Source of the DNA: a bacterium
Lineage (GTDB): Bacteria > Verrucomicrobiota > Verrucomicrobiia > Limisphaerales > RI-55
Length of the DNA stretch: 64,000 nucleotides
Assembly: GCA_016124235.1 (NCBI GenBank)
Contig: WGOC01000002.1
Coordinates: 1-64,000, forward strand
Direction: 5' to 3'
The notes beneath the pieces were generated by a model. That model searched no databases and was not told the origin of the DNA. It worked only from the letters and a program-made list of their open reading frames with translations. Of the stretch, positions 53,171 through 63,674 are shown piece by piece; position 1 is the stretch's first letter, and every line of letters begins with the position of its first letter. A program made the translations under genes and the position numbers.

Positions 53171-55717
53171 TTACTGGATTTTCAGCAGTTCCGGCTCGGT
53201 CCACAAATCTTCACGATTCGGATATTTATCGCGCACTGCCTTCACCGTTTCTGGTTTGACTGGGTCCGCCGTGTTTCCCCATTCCCGGCGAATATACGTT
53301 AGGATGGAGGCGATTTGCTCATCGTTGAAAATTCCCAATCCCGGCATGATCAGCTCCCATTTTTTGTCCTTTACCGTAATCGGGCCCATCAGTCCAAACA
53401 GCGCAATCCGAATCGGGCGTTGCTCGCTGCCCAACACCCACTCGGACCCGGCCAGCGGCGGGGCCAGGCCTTCCTGGCCGTTGCCGTGAGGTTGATGACA
53501 GGCGGCGCAACTGATCGCGAATAACTCCTTGCCCTGTTCGAACAGCTTTTGCTCATCGGCAGTTAGCGGGCGCACCTCATTCGAATTGTCCTGCGCTTTG
53601 CCAGGCCAGGTGAACAGCGGATCCAAAGCCGCGACGAGGTCCTTGGTTTTCTCGTTGGTGCTTGTGCTCAATTCGAGGAGTCCCGCGGGTTCGGCCGTGA
53701 GCGCGATTGATTTCACTTTCGGCGACGGCCGTCCGCGTTGTTTCCGGGGCAAATTGGCCGCCGCACCACCGAGCATGGCTTGTGCACGCCAATCGGCGAT
53801 CTTCGCCTGTTGCGCAGCCAGAGCAAAGAATTGGTTCACGCGGTCTGGCTTGCCTTCCTTGATGACCGCCGAACCCAAAGCGTGGATGAGATCGGATTCG
53901 GATTCGTCAGCGGATGGCCTCGCGAGCAATGCCGCCAAATATTCCAACTCCCGGCCGCCAACGCTCGAAAGAATGGCGTCGCGTAAATATTTGTTGCCGG
54001 CAAATCGGCCGCCAATCGTGGTGAGTGCGGCAAGGGAGTCTGGCGAATCAAAATTTCCCAGCGAAAGCGCGAGCTGCCACGCGAGTTCCGGATTGGCGTT
54101 TGGCATCAGGCCCAAAACATCCGCCTGTGTTGCCGCGCGAAGATCGGCGTTCTTGTCGATGATCCGCAAGGCGGCAACTTGCAATTTGGTTTCGCTGCTG
54201 CCCAGTGCTGCTCGCAGGATGCCGGCGTCCGCCTGGCCCAGACCTTCCAACGTCCAAAGCGACTGAACTCGCGCGACCGTTCCCGCGTTGCTGTTTTGCA
54301 CTTGTTGTTTCAGACCGCTGGCGACCGTCGAGTCACCGCGTTCCACGAGCAAGCGTTGAGCAGTGTCCCGCACCCAGCCATTGGGATGTTCGAGTGCCGT
54401 CACCAAATCCGCACTGCTCGCCTGGCTCAATTTCGGCGCGTGATTCAGTGGCTTACCGTCGTAAACGACACGGTAAATGCGCCCCAAGTTCACCGGGCTT
54501 TGCAGTCCGCGGCTTTCGATCTGATGACGTAAATACGACGTCAGGTAAATACGATGTTGGATGAGGCCGCGGTATAGATCGACCAGATAAAGTGCACCGT
54601 CGGGACCATTGTAGGCGTTAACTGGACGGAAGCGTTCATCTGATGACGTAATGAATTCCGAATCGGGATAAGCGAAACGGCCGCTTACCACTCCGTCTTT
54701 TTCTGTCAGGACATTGCGTTTGATCAAGTTGGCCGATGGCTCGCAAACAAAAGCGTTGCCCTCGAACTCGGCGGGAAAATTATCACCACGATAAATGACC
54801 GGACCACATGCCGCCGTAAATCGCGCCAGCCGGCCATCGGGCTTCAAAACACCTTTTTGATAACCGCGGTTCACTCCGGGATTCACCCGTCCAGGGTAAG
54901 TCACCTGGCTACCCACCGGATCGACGTCAATGCCAGCATGCCCCTGGTAGTTCGGATTGCGCAAAAGATACTCCGACGGGATGAGATCAATGCGAAGTTG
55001 ATCGCTGTTGGAGTCATAAACCAGCCGGCCAAAGTCATCCTGCGAGAGGCCCCATTGACCGCGAAATGTGGTCGATTCGCGCAGCCACTTGCCCTTAACG
55101 GGACGGAATCGTGAAGTGTAGTTTGCGCTGTAAACCCAGTTGTCCAACGCACGCATCAGGCCGTTGGCATTGTGCTCGGGATTCTTGATGTCGCCTTGCA
55201 CGTAGTCTGTCGCGATCGCCGTCTTTTCGTCGCATTTCAGATCGCCATCCGTGTCCTTGCAAAACCACAGGTTGGGCATCTCGGCGATCAGCACACCGCC
55301 GCCGGCAAAACCAATTGCCCGGGGCATCACGAGGTGATCCAAAAACACCGTCCGCTTGTCCATCCGGCCGTCGCCATCGGTATCTTCCAAGACCGCGATC
55401 GTGCCCTGCCCAGTGCCTTCGCCATGGCCATCGGGATCCGGCATGTAGCCTTTCATCTCCACGACCCAGATCCGGCCATCGGCATCGAAACGCATGGCCA
55501 CGGGCGAATTCACCAACGGCTCGGCCGCGACAATTTCCATGTGGAAACCCGGTTTGAGCGTGAAGGATTTCAGTGCTTCGTCCGGACTCAATACGGGCGC
55601 GGGTGGAATCAGGTTTTCCGGTACAAGCAGCTTCTGCTCTTCCCCGGGTTTGTCTCCGTTCTGGCCCATGGCCGTCAATGCGGCCAGTAGGCAGATGGTA
55701 ATCAACTGGGCTTTCAT
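53171..55717 (-). CDS. PVC-type heme-binding dehydrogenase-like protein with C-terminal cytochrome c
   Basis: 848 residues, exported ([15 protein letters not shown]). The N-terminal ~400 residues match the PVC-type beta-propeller found in membrane-bound dehydrogenase-like proteins of Planctomycetes and Verrucomicrobiota: [42 protein letters not shown], calcium-like loops [16 protein letters not shown] and [17 protein letters not shown]-like helical repeats follow (~440-640), and a cytochrome c domain ends the protein with [29 protein letters not shown] (heme CxxCH) and a distal [25 protein letters not shown] with the axial Met. It probably oxidises an unknown substrate and passes electrons to a periplasmic acceptor. 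Transcribed alone. Confidence 0.9.
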   Translation of the reverse strand: MKAQLITICLLAALTAMGQNGDKPGEEQKLLVPENLIPPAPVLSPDEALKSFTLKPGFHMEIVAAEPLVNSPVAMRFDADGRIWVVEMKGYMPDPDGHGEGTGQGTIAVLEDTDGDGRMDKRTVFLDHLVMPRAIGFAGGGVLIAEMPNLWFCKDTDGDLKCDEKTAIATDYVQGDIKNPEHNANGLMRALDNWVYSANYTSRFRPVKGKWLRESTTFRGQWGLSQDDFGRLVYDSNSDQLRIDLIPSEYLLRNPNYQGHAGIDVDPVGSQVTYPGRVNPGVNRGYQKGVLKPDGRLARFTAACGPVIYRGDNFPAEFEGNAFVCEPSANLIKRNVLTEKDGVVSGRFAYPDSEFITSSDERFRPVNAYNGPDGALYLVDLYRGLIQHRIYLTSYLRHQIESRGLQSPVNLGRIYRVVYDGKPLNHAPKLSQASSADLVTALEHPNGWVRDTAQRLLVERGDSTVASGLKQQVQNSNAGTVARVQSLWTLEGLGQADAGILRAALGSSETKLQVAALRIIDKNADLRAATQADVLGLMPNANPELAWQLALSLGNFDSPDSLAALTTIGGRFAGNKYLRDAILSSVGGRELEYLAALLARPSADESESDLIHALGSAVIKEGKPDRVNQFFALAAQQAKIADWRAQAMLGGAAANLPRKQRGRPSPKVKSIALTAEPAGLLELSTSTNEKTKDLVAALDPLFTWPGKAQDNSNEVRPLTADEQKLFEQGKELFAISCAACHQPHGNGQEGLAPPLAGSEWVLGSEQRPIRIALFGLMGPITVKDKKWELIMPGLGIFNDEQIASILTYIRREWGNTADPVKPETVKAVRDKYPNREDLWTEPELLKIQ

Positions 55718-55945
55718 TTCTTAGACGATGCTCCGCCCCGGCCCGGCCGCGGCGAACGATGGACGGCGACAATAAAGGGGAGATTCGATTTGAGGCAAAC
55801 CGAGAGGTTAAAAAAAGACAGCCCTGCACGCGTGAGTTTTGGAACGTCCGCCCCGTTCCGGCGGCCCGTCCTTGCCAACCATCATCCAGTTTGTTTACCT
55901 CCGCGCCTTGTTCGCATTCCCAACCGAACAACTGATTCCACGACC

Positions 55946-57184
55946 ATGGCATACCTGAACGACAACTATTTGAAATTGAAGGCCGGCTATCTGTTTCCCG
56001 AGATCGCGCGGCGGGTGAAAGCATTTTGTGAAGCCAATCCGGAAGGCGCCAGCCGATTGATCCGGTGCGGGATCGGCGACGTCACCGAGCCTTTGCCGCC
56101 GGCAGTGGTTGCGGCTTTGCACAAGGCCGTCGACGAGATGGCCACTCGCGAAACGTTTCACGGCTACGGACCCGAGCAAGGATACGAATGGCTTCGGTCC
56201 GCCATCGCGAAGAATGATTTCCGCGACAAGGGTATCGACGTGGCCGACGATGAGGTGTTCGTAAGCGACGGATCAAAGTGCGATTGCGGCAACATCCTGG
56301 ATGTGCTCGGCAGCAAAAACAAAATCGCGATCAGCGATCCGGTTTATCCGGTGTACGTGGACACCAACGTGATGGCCGGTCATACCGGCGACGCGAATGC
56401 CGCCGGCGCGTACGGAAAGCTAGTTTACCTGCCCTGCCGACCCAGCAACGGATTCGTTCCCGAGCCACCCAAGAAACACGTCGATGTCGTTTACCTGTGC
56501 TCGCCAAACAACCCGACCGGCGCCGCCGCGACGCGCGACCAATTGACTGCCTGGGTCAACTACGCGCGGGAAAACAAGACGATCATTCTCTTTGACGCGG
56601 CCTACGAGGCATACATCAGCGATCCGCAAATTCCGCATTCGATTTTTGAAATTCCCGGCGCGCGCGAGTGCGCGATCGAGTTCCGCAGCTTCTCGAAGAA
56701 TGGCGGTTTCACCGGCGTGCGATGCGCGTACACGGTCGTTCCGAAAACGCTTCTGGCCGCGACGAAGACCGGCGAAATGAACCCGTTGCACCCGCTGTGG
56801 AATCGTCGTTCCGCCACCAAATTCAATGGTGTGAGCTACATTGTGCAACGTGGAGCGGAAGCGCTTTACAGCGATGACGGCAAAGCTCAGGTCAAAGCGC
56901 TCGTCGAACACTATATGGGCAACGCGGCGATCCTGCGTGCAGGTGCGAAGAAGGCGGGACTCAAAGTGTTCGGCGGTGTGAACGCGCCTTACATCTGGGT
57001 GCGCACGCCGAAAGGTGTGACCAGCTGGGAGGCGTTCGACAAGATCTTGGGCGAAGCCAATGTGGTGATCACACCGGGCTCAGGCTTCGGCTCGAAGGGC
57101 GAAGGCTTTTTCCGGATCAGCAGTTTCAACAGCCGCGCCAACGCCGAGGAAGTCGCCCGCCGGTTGAAGGAATTGAAGTGGTGA
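55946..57184 (+). CDS. dapL: LL-diaminopimelate aminotransferase
   Basis: 412 residues, the usual length. It makes LL-diaminopimelate from tetrahydrodipicolinate in one step, as in Chlamydiae, plants and many Verrucomicrobiota, feeding lysine and peptidoglycan synthesis. [24 protein letters not shown] is the typical DapL start, followed by [62 protein letters not shown], Lys251 (PLP Schiff base) in [14 protein letters not shown] and [16 protein letters not shown]. The open frame reaches 55790, but homology starts at the ATG at 55946. It is divergent from the PVC dehydrogenase gene and 14 bp upstream of an unknown membrane-anchored protein. Confidence 0.96.
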   Translation: MAYLNDNYLKLKAGYLFPEIARRVKAFCEANPEGASRLIRCGIGDVTEPLPPAVVAALHKAVDEMATRETFHGYGPEQGYEWLRSAIAKNDFRDKGIDVADDEVFVSDGSKCDCGNILDVLGSKNKIAISDPVYPVYVDTNVMAGHTGDANAAGAYGKLVYLPCRPSNGFVPEPPKKHVDVVYLCSPNNPTGAAATRDQLTAWVNYARENKTIILFDAAYEAYISDPQIPHSIFEIPGARECAIEFRSFSKNGGFTGVRCAYTVVPKTLLAATKTGEMNPLHPLWNRRSATKFNGVSYIVQRGAEALYSDDGKAQVKALVEHYMGNAAILRAGAKKAGLKVFGGVNAPYIWVRTPKGVTSWEAFDKILGEANVVITPGSGFGSKGEGFFRISSFNSRANAEEVARRLKELKW

Positions 57185-57198
57185 GGTAAAAGCCGTCT

Positions 57199-58608
57199 GT
57201 GCAACCAACGCCGCCAGCGATACCAAGGAAAGCGCGGCGTTGGATTTGGATTCCGCTCGTCGCGGCTGCATTGCTCGCGGGCTTGGTCGGCGTCTTTATC
57301 TTCCAGGCTCGCGAACATCGCCGTCAGGCGCAGGCAGCGATCGACGCGGGATTGGATCGAATCCGCACGGCCGGCGAACCAGTTACGGCACAAGACCTCG
57401 CGAAGCTGTATCCGTCACCGCCGCCGGAACACGACGCGGCGATCTTGCTCGCGCCAGCTCTCGCCGCGCTTTCAATCCCCGCTGACGCGGACGATCTGCC
57501 GTTTTTCAGTTCCGCCCCACTTCCGCCAACCGAGCAGATCCGGGAAAAGCTGCGGTCGAGGATGGACGCTCTTCTCTCTGCGAATGACCGGGCCTTGAAG
57601 CTCGTTCCTTGGGCTCGTCTCGAGAATTCTTGGATCGGATCTGGTTATGAGCAAGGCTTGACCAACCGGGTGTATGATACCGGTCGTTTGTTGAAGCTCA
57701 GCCGCCTCTGCTTCTTGTCTGCGATAGTCGCGGCCGAAGATGGAAACCTGTCAAATGCTGTCCATCAGATTCGGAATGGACTGGCACTGGGCGAGACGCT
57801 TCGGAGCCGCATCATGATTCACTTCATGGTTCATCGAATGATTCAAAAACGTGCCTGCGAGACACTCGAGTGGGTGGTGAACCGATCCAACGTTGCGCCA
57901 ACCAACCTCAAAATCCTTGAAACCCTGTTGGCCGAAAATGAGGATGGCCAAATACGCGACGTGTTTCTCGACGATCGCTGCCGTGTTATCCGGATGTTGA
58001 AGACCTTGCAAACGACAACAGAGGCCGCAGTCGGCGATAACTCAAATCACACGTGGTATCGCGGGATGGCTTTCCAACGGGCATATTTTACCAAATTGTT
58101 CCTTAGGTTGTCTGGACGCATTTATCGAGATGAAGACTTTATCCGTTTCTTGGATCAAAGTTCGCACGTGTTCGACGTGTTGAAACTGCCACCACGGCAG
58201 GAGTTACCGGATATCAACAAGATGGTCGACGAATACACCAAAAAAATGGATAGTGCCTCGTTCTCGCAGGGAATAAGCGATGCGTTTTTTAGCAGATTTG
58301 GCTTGGTAGCATACGATGTGGAAATCCGGGCCCGGCTGCGAACCGCCCTTGCCGCATTGACCATCGAAAGCTGGCGCAGCATTCACGAAGGAAACTTCCC
58401 CGATTCGCTCGCCCAGTTGCCAGCCGAGGAACGTAACAAGATTCCGGTCGATCCGTTCGATCTTCAGCCGCTGCGTTACAAGAGACTGGAGAAAGGCTTC
58501 GTGGTTTACAGCGTCGGACCGGATTTCAGCGACGACGGCGGCAAGCAAAAAGCCGATGACGCAAAAGAGACCGATCACTACGACATCACTTTTTCCGTCC
58601 TGCGATAA
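57199..58608 (+). CDS. Membrane-anchored protein of unknown function
   Basis: 469 residues with a GTG start at 57199. A positively charged N-terminus precedes one transmembrane span (WIWIPLVAAALLAGLVGVFIF), so the rest probably faces the periplasm. Residues ~40-470 are mostly helical, with a conserved-looking stretch DTGRLLKLSRLCFLSAIVAAEDGNLSNAVHQIRNGLALGETL and, near the end, IESWRSIHEGNFPDSLAQLPAEERNKIPVDPFDLQPLRYKR, FVVYSVGPDFSDDGG, which resembles the C-terminal segments (EGNFPDSLAQL..., YSVGPDGxDDGG) of pseudopilin-associated or DUF-type proteins in this phylum. I do not recognise a named family. It directly follows dapL (14 bp), and a strong terminator lies behind it. Confidence 0.75.
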   Translation: MQPTPPAIPRKARRWIWIPLVAAALLAGLVGVFIFQAREHRRQAQAAIDAGLDRIRTAGEPVTAQDLAKLYPSPPPEHDAAILLAPALAALSIPADADDLPFFSSAPLPPTEQIREKLRSRMDALLSANDRALKLVPWARLENSWIGSGYEQGLTNRVYDTGRLLKLSRLCFLSAIVAAEDGNLSNAVHQIRNGLALGETLRSRIMIHFMVHRMIQKRACETLEWVVNRSNVAPTNLKILETLLAENEDGQIRDVFLDDRCRVIRMLKTLQTTTEAAVGDNSNHTWYRGMAFQRAYFTKLFLRLSGRIYRDEDFIRFLDQSSHVFDVLKLPPRQELPDINKMVDEYTKKMDSASFSQGISDAFFSRFGLVAYDVEIRARLRTALAALTIESWRSIHEGNFPDSLAQLPAEERNKIPVDPFDLQPLRYKRLEKGFVVYSVGPDFSDDGGKQKADDAKETDHYDITFSVLR

Positions 58609-58623
58609 TCCAGGGTTCAAAAT

Positions 58624-58657
58624 AAAAAAGCCCGCGGCGAACTCACGCGGGCTTTTT
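58624..58657. terminator. Intrinsic terminator, usable from both sides
   Basis: AAAAAGCCCGCG (58625-58636) and CGCGGGCTTTTT (58646-58657) form a perfect 12-bp stem with a 9-nt loop; T-runs stand at both ends by symmetry. It lies between the convergent unknown-function gene and the DUF1501 gene, stopping both transcripts. This is the clearest terminator in the window. Confidence 0.93.
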
Positions 58658-58680
58658 GCGTGTCCAATCGTGCAGAACAA

Positions 58681-60075
58681 CTAGCTGGTACGAAGGTAAT
58701 TCAAGAATTCAAAGTCGGTTGGATTGGTCGCTGCCGCATCGCTGTAACCGGGCATGATCTCGTCTAACAGGCCGGTGGCATCACCAAAATGGCGCGTAAA
58801 CATTTCCCCCATCACGGCCCGGAAATCCGTCCGCCGCGCGAGATAGCGGCCCGATTTCTGGAACATCGGGCTCAGCCCAAAATTATTGGGCGCCCAGTTG
58901 GTGGAATCGCAGTTGTAGACACCTCCGTTGACCGCACCGCCGGCGGCGAAGACGACACTCGCTTCGGCGTGATCCGTCCCCTGCGAACCGTTTTCCTCGG
59001 ACGTCCGACCAAACTCGGTCATCGTGACCACCATCACGTCCGACCACATGGATTGCAGATCGCGATAGAGGGCCTGAATCGCCAGCCCGACCTGACCGAT
59101 CAAATTCGGCTGCGAACCGGTAATCTGACCTTGAGCGGTGTGGGTATCCCATCCGTCGAGGTTCAGTCCGAGGACTTTGACGTTGGTGCGTTTGATTAGC
59201 ATCGCCGCCTGTTGCAAGCGATTGCCAAAACTGTTGTTGGGATAGGTCGCGCCATTTTCCGGCACGTAGTCGCCCTGGTTCACGGCCGTCTGCAGAGTGC
59301 TGATGGTGGCCCCCATCAATTTGCCGGTGTCGTGAACCAGTGACCGATAAATCTTGCCGACTTTGTCGGGAGCGGAACCGTAGACCCCAAGCAATCCCTT
59401 CCCGTTGGGCGCGTCGGGTGAGCCGGGCGTGGCTCCCAGGAATCGCGAGGCAGCGGCCGTTCCACCAGACAGATTGTAATTCGCCGCGGACGTGAAATTG
59501 GGAATGGGTTTTGGTCCGGTCAGCGCCAGCAACTGACTGCTTGAGAGCCCGGCGCCGACAAAGGAATTATTGATATCCGAGAGATCGATCGTGCGATCCA
59601 GGTGCCGATACATGAGCCCTTCGCTGAGGGCGTCATTTCCCGGCGAACCATTTTCCCAGTAGAACTGGCTGTCAAAGTGCGAGCGCGATTGATCGGCGTA
59701 TCCGACGCGGTGAATGACGGCCACATTGCCGGGACCCGCCAGTCCATTGATCGCACTGTTGTTGTAAACCTCCATCATCGGTTGCAAAGACGGATGGAAC
59801 TGGGCAAAACCGTTGCCCGAATCAATGGCCAGATTATCCGGGATGAACAATGTCGGCCGATTGTCCGAATTGTATTCGGGATCGCCACGCGGAATCAAAA
59901 TGTTCAACCCATCAGCACCGCCTCTAAAGAAAATGAAGATGAGGCGTTTGTTGTTGGCGACATTCCCGGCAAAGAGGTTCTGCTTGAAGAGCACCGGCGT
60001 AAACAGATTGGCCGCGATTGCTCCCCAGGAAAGGGCCCCGGACGTTTTCAGGAAACCGCGTCGTGTCAGGTTCAT
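58681..60075 (-). CDS. Tat-exported DUF1501 protein (DUF1800 partner)
   Basis: 464 residues with the twin-arginine signal LTRRGFLKTSGALSWGAIAANLF. The DUF1501 pattern is present: RLIFIFFRGGADGLNILIPRGDPEY, NNSAINGLAGPGNVAVIHRVGYADQSRSHFDSQFYWENG, LGLNLDGWDTHTAQG, VMVVTMTEFGRTSEENGSQGTDHAEASVVFAAGGAVNGGVY and MFTRHFGDATGLLDEIMPGY. This subtype (GGADGLNILIP) is the one typically paired with DUF1800 proteins, and that gene lies 39 bp upstream on the same strand. The two are widely co-encoded in bacteria, with unknown joint function outside the cytoplasm. Confidence 0.93.
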   Translation of the reverse strand: MNLTRRGFLKTSGALSWGAIAANLFTPVLFKQNLFAGNVANNKRLIFIFFRGGADGLNILIPRGDPEYNSDNRPTLFIPDNLAIDSGNGFAQFHPSLQPMMEVYNNSAINGLAGPGNVAVIHRVGYADQSRSHFDSQFYWENGSPGNDALSEGLMYRHLDRTIDLSDINNSFVGAGLSSSQLLALTGPKPIPNFTSAANYNLSGGTAAASRFLGATPGSPDAPNGKGLLGVYGSAPDKVGKIYRSLVHDTGKLMGATISTLQTAVNQGDYVPENGATYPNNSFGNRLQQAAMLIKRTNVKVLGLNLDGWDTHTAQGQITGSQPNLIGQVGLAIQALYRDLQSMWSDVMVVTMTEFGRTSEENGSQGTDHAEASVVFAAGGAVNGGVYNCDSTNWAPNNFGLSPMFQKSGRYLARRTDFRAVMGEMFTRHFGDATGLLDEIMPGYSDAAATNPTDFEFLNYLRTS

Positions 60076-60114
60076 AAGGCTAAAGTCGTTTGAGGTGTTC
60101 GCTGGTGTGACCGG

Positions 60115-63100
60115 TTATTGATATTGCCATTGAGGCAGGGAGAGGATGAGGCCCACGAGTTCGCGGACGCGCGCGGCATGGGCAGTATTGGTCGGATCCA
60201 GTGTGGACGGCGTACCGTTCGCCGCCGTGTTCCCGTAATCGACGAGAATACTGATGTGTTCGGGCATCAGTGTGCCCTGAAACAGCTTGTGGTTGAAATA
60301 GTCCACAATGTCCGCAGCCGACGTGATGTTGTTGGCCGCAACCCAACCAGCCACGTCCCATTGGTAGGCCGAATTCGAATTGCCAGCGATCAATCGGCAG
60401 AACTCGATTCGTTGGAGCAACGTTCCGGAATCCATCCATTTGTCGCCGATCTCGGACCAGCCGTTGGGTTCCAAACGGTCAAAAAGATGCATGCCCATGC
60501 GTTCGTTCCAGTTTGGCAGGCCGGGCGCATCGACGGCGGAGTTGAGCGCGCGGATCGTGCTGTTGATGTATTCGACGGGCGTTTTGATCTTGGTCTTGTA
60601 ACCGGCCTCGCCCCAGAAGACATCGAGGCGAGCGACCGGTTGAATGATCGCGTTCAGCACCGTGCCGATATGACCTTTCCGACCGTTGACCGGCGTGTTC
60701 CACGCGGCGATCGCGTTGTCCATGAGATCGAGCAATTCGGGTGAAGCTGTGCGGTTGTGGTAGCTGTCGAGGTTGATTTCATCGGACACAAACTTGTTGA
60801 TGAGTTTCAGGCAGATGAATTCCTCCGTTGACGGGTGCGATTCCATCGCGTCGATCACATCCGTGGCGTCGAGCAAGCCGCTGATGCCAGTCCGGCCACC
60901 GGGGATGTCGATCTGATACGCCGTGCCCGCAAAGAGCGTTTTGGAATTTGTGTCGTGTTCATCCGGATTGAAGCGGAACGTCCAAAGGCCGTTGGGGTCG
61001 CCGTTTTCAATCGAGCCTGGGAGCGGGTCGCGCAAAATGATCTTCGGCGCGATCGCCGCATCCGAACTGGTGAGCGAAACGTTGTGCAGTTCGATCGCGA
61101 TCACGTTTTCCTGAGGCGCGGGCAGTAGCAAATTCAAATACGGTTTGAGGCTGAAGTTCTGATCTACGAGCGGTTCAACGGCGTTGCCGTTGGCCAGCTT
61201 GTCAAATGGGGGCGGCGTGCCGGTGCCTTCCATGGTTCGCGTCCGGGCGACCTCCGTACCGTTCACATAAACGATGACACCGTCATCGCATTTGAGCGAC
61301 AGAACCAAGTTTTGCAGCGTCGCCGGATTATTCACCGTGAATTTGCGCCGCAAATAAACCGATGGGTAACCGGTCTGGTTGGCCGTCTGTCGCATGTCCG
61401 GCAATTGAGTGCCGTACCAATTGTCGACGCCGTACCCTTCCTCGCCATAACCGAGCGGCGTCGCGCCGTCAGACCACGCGGAATCGTTGTAAGAATTCTC
61501 GGCCCACGCGGTGGTGGGTTCGCCGTTCACGGGTGTCGGCTCGGCGGTTCCCTTCAAATACTTCCAGCCTGAACCCAAATCGAGAAGGGTCGTATCCTGA
61601 AACTGCACGCTTTCGTCCGTCGGGGGATTACGCGCTGAATCCGGGTAGGTGGGTGCGTCTTGCGGCCAGACCTTCCGGACCGTCCAACCGGTGAAACAGC
61701 GGGCCAGTTGTTCGATGTCCGTCTGCGTATAACGGTTGTCCACGCCGAAGGCGAACAGCTCCATGATTTCCCGGGCATAGTTTTCGTTGGGCGCGCCCTT
61801 CACGTTCAGCACGTTGTCGAGGTAGATCAACTGGGCCGGGCTGGTCGCGCTGTAAAGGAGGAGATCGCCGAAATAGCCGAGCGCGTTGTCGTGGAAGAAT
61901 TCATATTCGCGATATTTGGCTTCCGCCGCTTCCTTCTCCGCTTCGCTGTAGATCATCGCGTCGGTCGCGTCGGAGTTATTGAGTCCGTCGAAGTAGTCCC
62001 TGACCTTGTTGTAGTCGGTGGTAAAATGGTTCTGCCAGAATTCGGCAAGGACCGATTGCAACTGACGATGTGCGTAGGCTCCACGAATGTGCACGAGCTG
62101 TTGCAGCTCATTCAGCCCTTTGATGCGCGTCTGCAAGGGAATGCCCGGGATGTCGGTCTTGCCGAGCAATTCCGGAATCAAACTGGAATCCGAACTGTCG
62201 AGCGTCACGTTGATCGAAACAAACGCGAGCACGTTATTGCCCGGCACCAGCAAGTTCTTGAACGCGGAGATATCGAATTGCTCGGGCGAACCCGCTTCGT
62301 GATTGCCGTCGGCCAGACTGTCAAATGCCGGGGTGCCAGTAAAATTCGCCCGAACGACTTCCGTACCGTTGAGATAAGCCACAAACGCATCGTCGTAGTC
62401 CATTTGCAGCACCAGGTGATCGAAGGCCGCAGGATCGGCGACGTTGAAAACTTTCCGGGCGTAAACGGTGCTGTAGTTGTAGCGCATGTCATCGAGCACG
62501 GTGGCGTCGTCGTTATCGCCATAGCCGATGCCGGTCTGGCCGGTTTCCCAATTACTGTCGTCGAACCCAATTGTTGCCCAATTCGCCGGGGGCTCGTTTG
62601 TGCCCTTGTGGTAGGAAAAAATCTCTCCGGGGCTGACAAGTGTCGACGCATTCGCCGGTTGAAAACTGTAGAAGAGCGGCGCCGTCCGGCTGTTCAGTTC
62701 AGTATTGGCGGATTCATCAATCAAATTCGGATTCAATTGCTCGTTCATCCACGCTTCCAGTCCGATGGACGCGATCCGTTGCAGATCATAATCACTGGGT
62801 CCATAAGCCAGACGGTTCAAGACATGGCCGATTCGTTCATCCTCGGAAAACAAACAAGAGCTCAATCCGTAAACCACCGTGAAATGCGTTGATCCACTGT
62901 AGGTCGCGGCCGGCGGAGTCGTTTCGTAGCCGACCCGCACTCGATAGAAAGCATTCAAACCCGGACTCGGTGCGGTAAAGACGACCATGCCTTCCCGGCC
63001 ATCCACCGCACCCGAGACATACGACGACCACGGTCCGGTCCCGGCTTCGGCCCGCGTTTCCAGCACCACGCTGGTAAAGCCAGCGCGAATATGCGCGGCG

Positions 63101-63246
63101 ACCACCAGATTATTCGCGTCGACGCTCGATACACAAATGGTGGGTATCTCTGCCGGATCAACCGCGGAGGCGGGTGCCGCGTGGAGGATCAGCGCAAGTA
63201 AAGCACCGGCAGCGATGGCCCGGGAGAAGTGTACGGCTGTCTTCAT
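60115..63246 (-). CDS. DUF1800 family protein with inserted beta-sandwich domains
   Basis: About 1043 residues from the ATG at 63246, which gives the signal peptide MKTAVHFSRAIAAGALLALI. DUF1800 is split by two inserts: N-part with DERIGHVLNRLAYGPSDYDLQRIASIGLEAWMNEQLNP; then a galactose-binding-like domain (NWATIGFDDSNWETGQTGIGYG ... YDDAFVAYLNGTEVVR); then VQHIRGAYAHRQLQSVLAEFWQNHFTTDYNK-like middle (QLQSVLAEFWQNHFTTDYN); YAREIMELFAFGVDNRYTQTDIEQLARCFTGWTV; a second galactose-binding-like domain (AWAENSYNDSAWSDGATPLGYGEEGYG ... CDDGVIVYVNGTEVAR); and the C-part with ATDVIDAMESHPSTEEFICLKLINKFVSDE. First gene of an operon with DUF1501. Function unknown. Confidence 0.9.
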   Translation of the reverse strand: MKTAVHFSRAIAAGALLALILHAAPASAVDPAEIPTICVSSVDANNLVVAAHIRAGFTSVVLETRAEAGTGPWSSYVSGAVDGREGMVVFTAPSPGLNAFYRVRVGYETTPPAATYSGSTHFTVVYGLSSCLFSEDERIGHVLNRLAYGPSDYDLQRIASIGLEAWMNEQLNPNLIDESANTELNSRTAPLFYSFQPANASTLVSPGEIFSYHKGTNEPPANWATIGFDDSNWETGQTGIGYGDNDDATVLDDMRYNYSTVYARKVFNVADPAAFDHLVLQMDYDDAFVAYLNGTEVVRANFTGTPAFDSLADGNHEAGSPEQFDISAFKNLLVPGNNVLAFVSINVTLDSSDSSLIPELLGKTDIPGIPLQTRIKGLNELQQLVHIRGAYAHRQLQSVLAEFWQNHFTTDYNKVRDYFDGLNNSDATDAMIYSEAEKEAAEAKYREYEFFHDNALGYFGDLLLYSATSPAQLIYLDNVLNVKGAPNENYAREIMELFAFGVDNRYTQTDIEQLARCFTGWTVRKVWPQDAPTYPDSARNPPTDESVQFQDTTLLDLGSGWKYLKGTAEPTPVNGEPTTAWAENSYNDSAWSDGATPLGYGEEGYGVDNWYGTQLPDMRQTANQTGYPSVYLRRKFTVNNPATLQNLVLSLKCDDGVIVYVNGTEVARTRTMEGTGTPPPFDKLANGNAVEPLVDQNFSLKPYLNLLLPAPQENVIAIELHNVSLTSSDAAIAPKIILRDPLPGSIENGDPNGLWTFRFNPDEHDTNSKTLFAGTAYQIDIPGGRTGISGLLDATDVIDAMESHPSTEEFICLKLINKFVSDEINLDSYHNRTASPELLDLMDNAIAAWNTPVNGRKGHIGTVLNAIIQPVARLDVFWGEAGYKTKIKTPVEYINSTIRALNSAVDAPGLPNWNERMGMHLFDRLEPNGWSEIGDKWMDSGTLLQRIEFCRLIAGNSNSAYQWDVAGWVAANNITSAADIVDYFNHKLFQGTLMPEHISILVDYGNTAANGTPSTLDPTNTAHAARVRELVGLILSLPQWQYQ

Positions 63247-63577
63247 AAGGTGTCGGAGCCCCGGTAGCACGGCTGGAGCCAAACGACATCATCGACACTC
63301 GCCTTCGGCACGCGAATCAACAAGTTGCTCATCGGCACGGCTTTTCTCAAAACTGACTTCACGAGGGGCCATTCGGATCATCGCCGGGGTGGCGCGACTC
63401 CGTGTCCTGCCGAGTCAGCCCTTGGTTAAAAAACGGACATAATCGGGCGCTCCGCAAATCGGGGACGTCAAAGTCAACGATTTCCAAACTTCCACCTTAC
63501 AGCCAACCGTCGCGTTCGCGGGGGAGATCATGGCAGCGGGCGCGACCCACGGTGGTCACGCAAGGAAAACTCGGCCG
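63247..63577. other. Divergent intergenic region without recognised gene
   Basis: About 330 bp between the DUF1800 gene and ppdK. No coding frame with family resemblance. It must carry the promoters of two divergent genes; the only boxes I can point to are those listed for ppdK. Confidence 0.5.
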
Positions 63578-63605
63578 TTGACTCACTTAGTCCCTTTGTT
63601 AGATT
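63578..63605 (+). promoter_or_regulatory. Candidate promoter for pyruvate phosphate dikinase
   Basis: TTGACT (63578-63583), a 16-bp spacer and TAGATT (63600-63605), about 70 bp before the ATG. The -35 is good, the -10 and spacing are acceptable; unverified. Confidence 0.4.
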
Positions 63606-63674
63606 CGCGCCTCGTTTTTCGCCGGATTTCCCAAAAAAACCGCAGATTTACGAATTATCCATCAAACATCATAT

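Noticed and set aside
61660..62892. 410-codon plus-strand frame over the DUF1800 gene
   Set aside because: Antisense to a gene with clear signal peptide and domain motifs.
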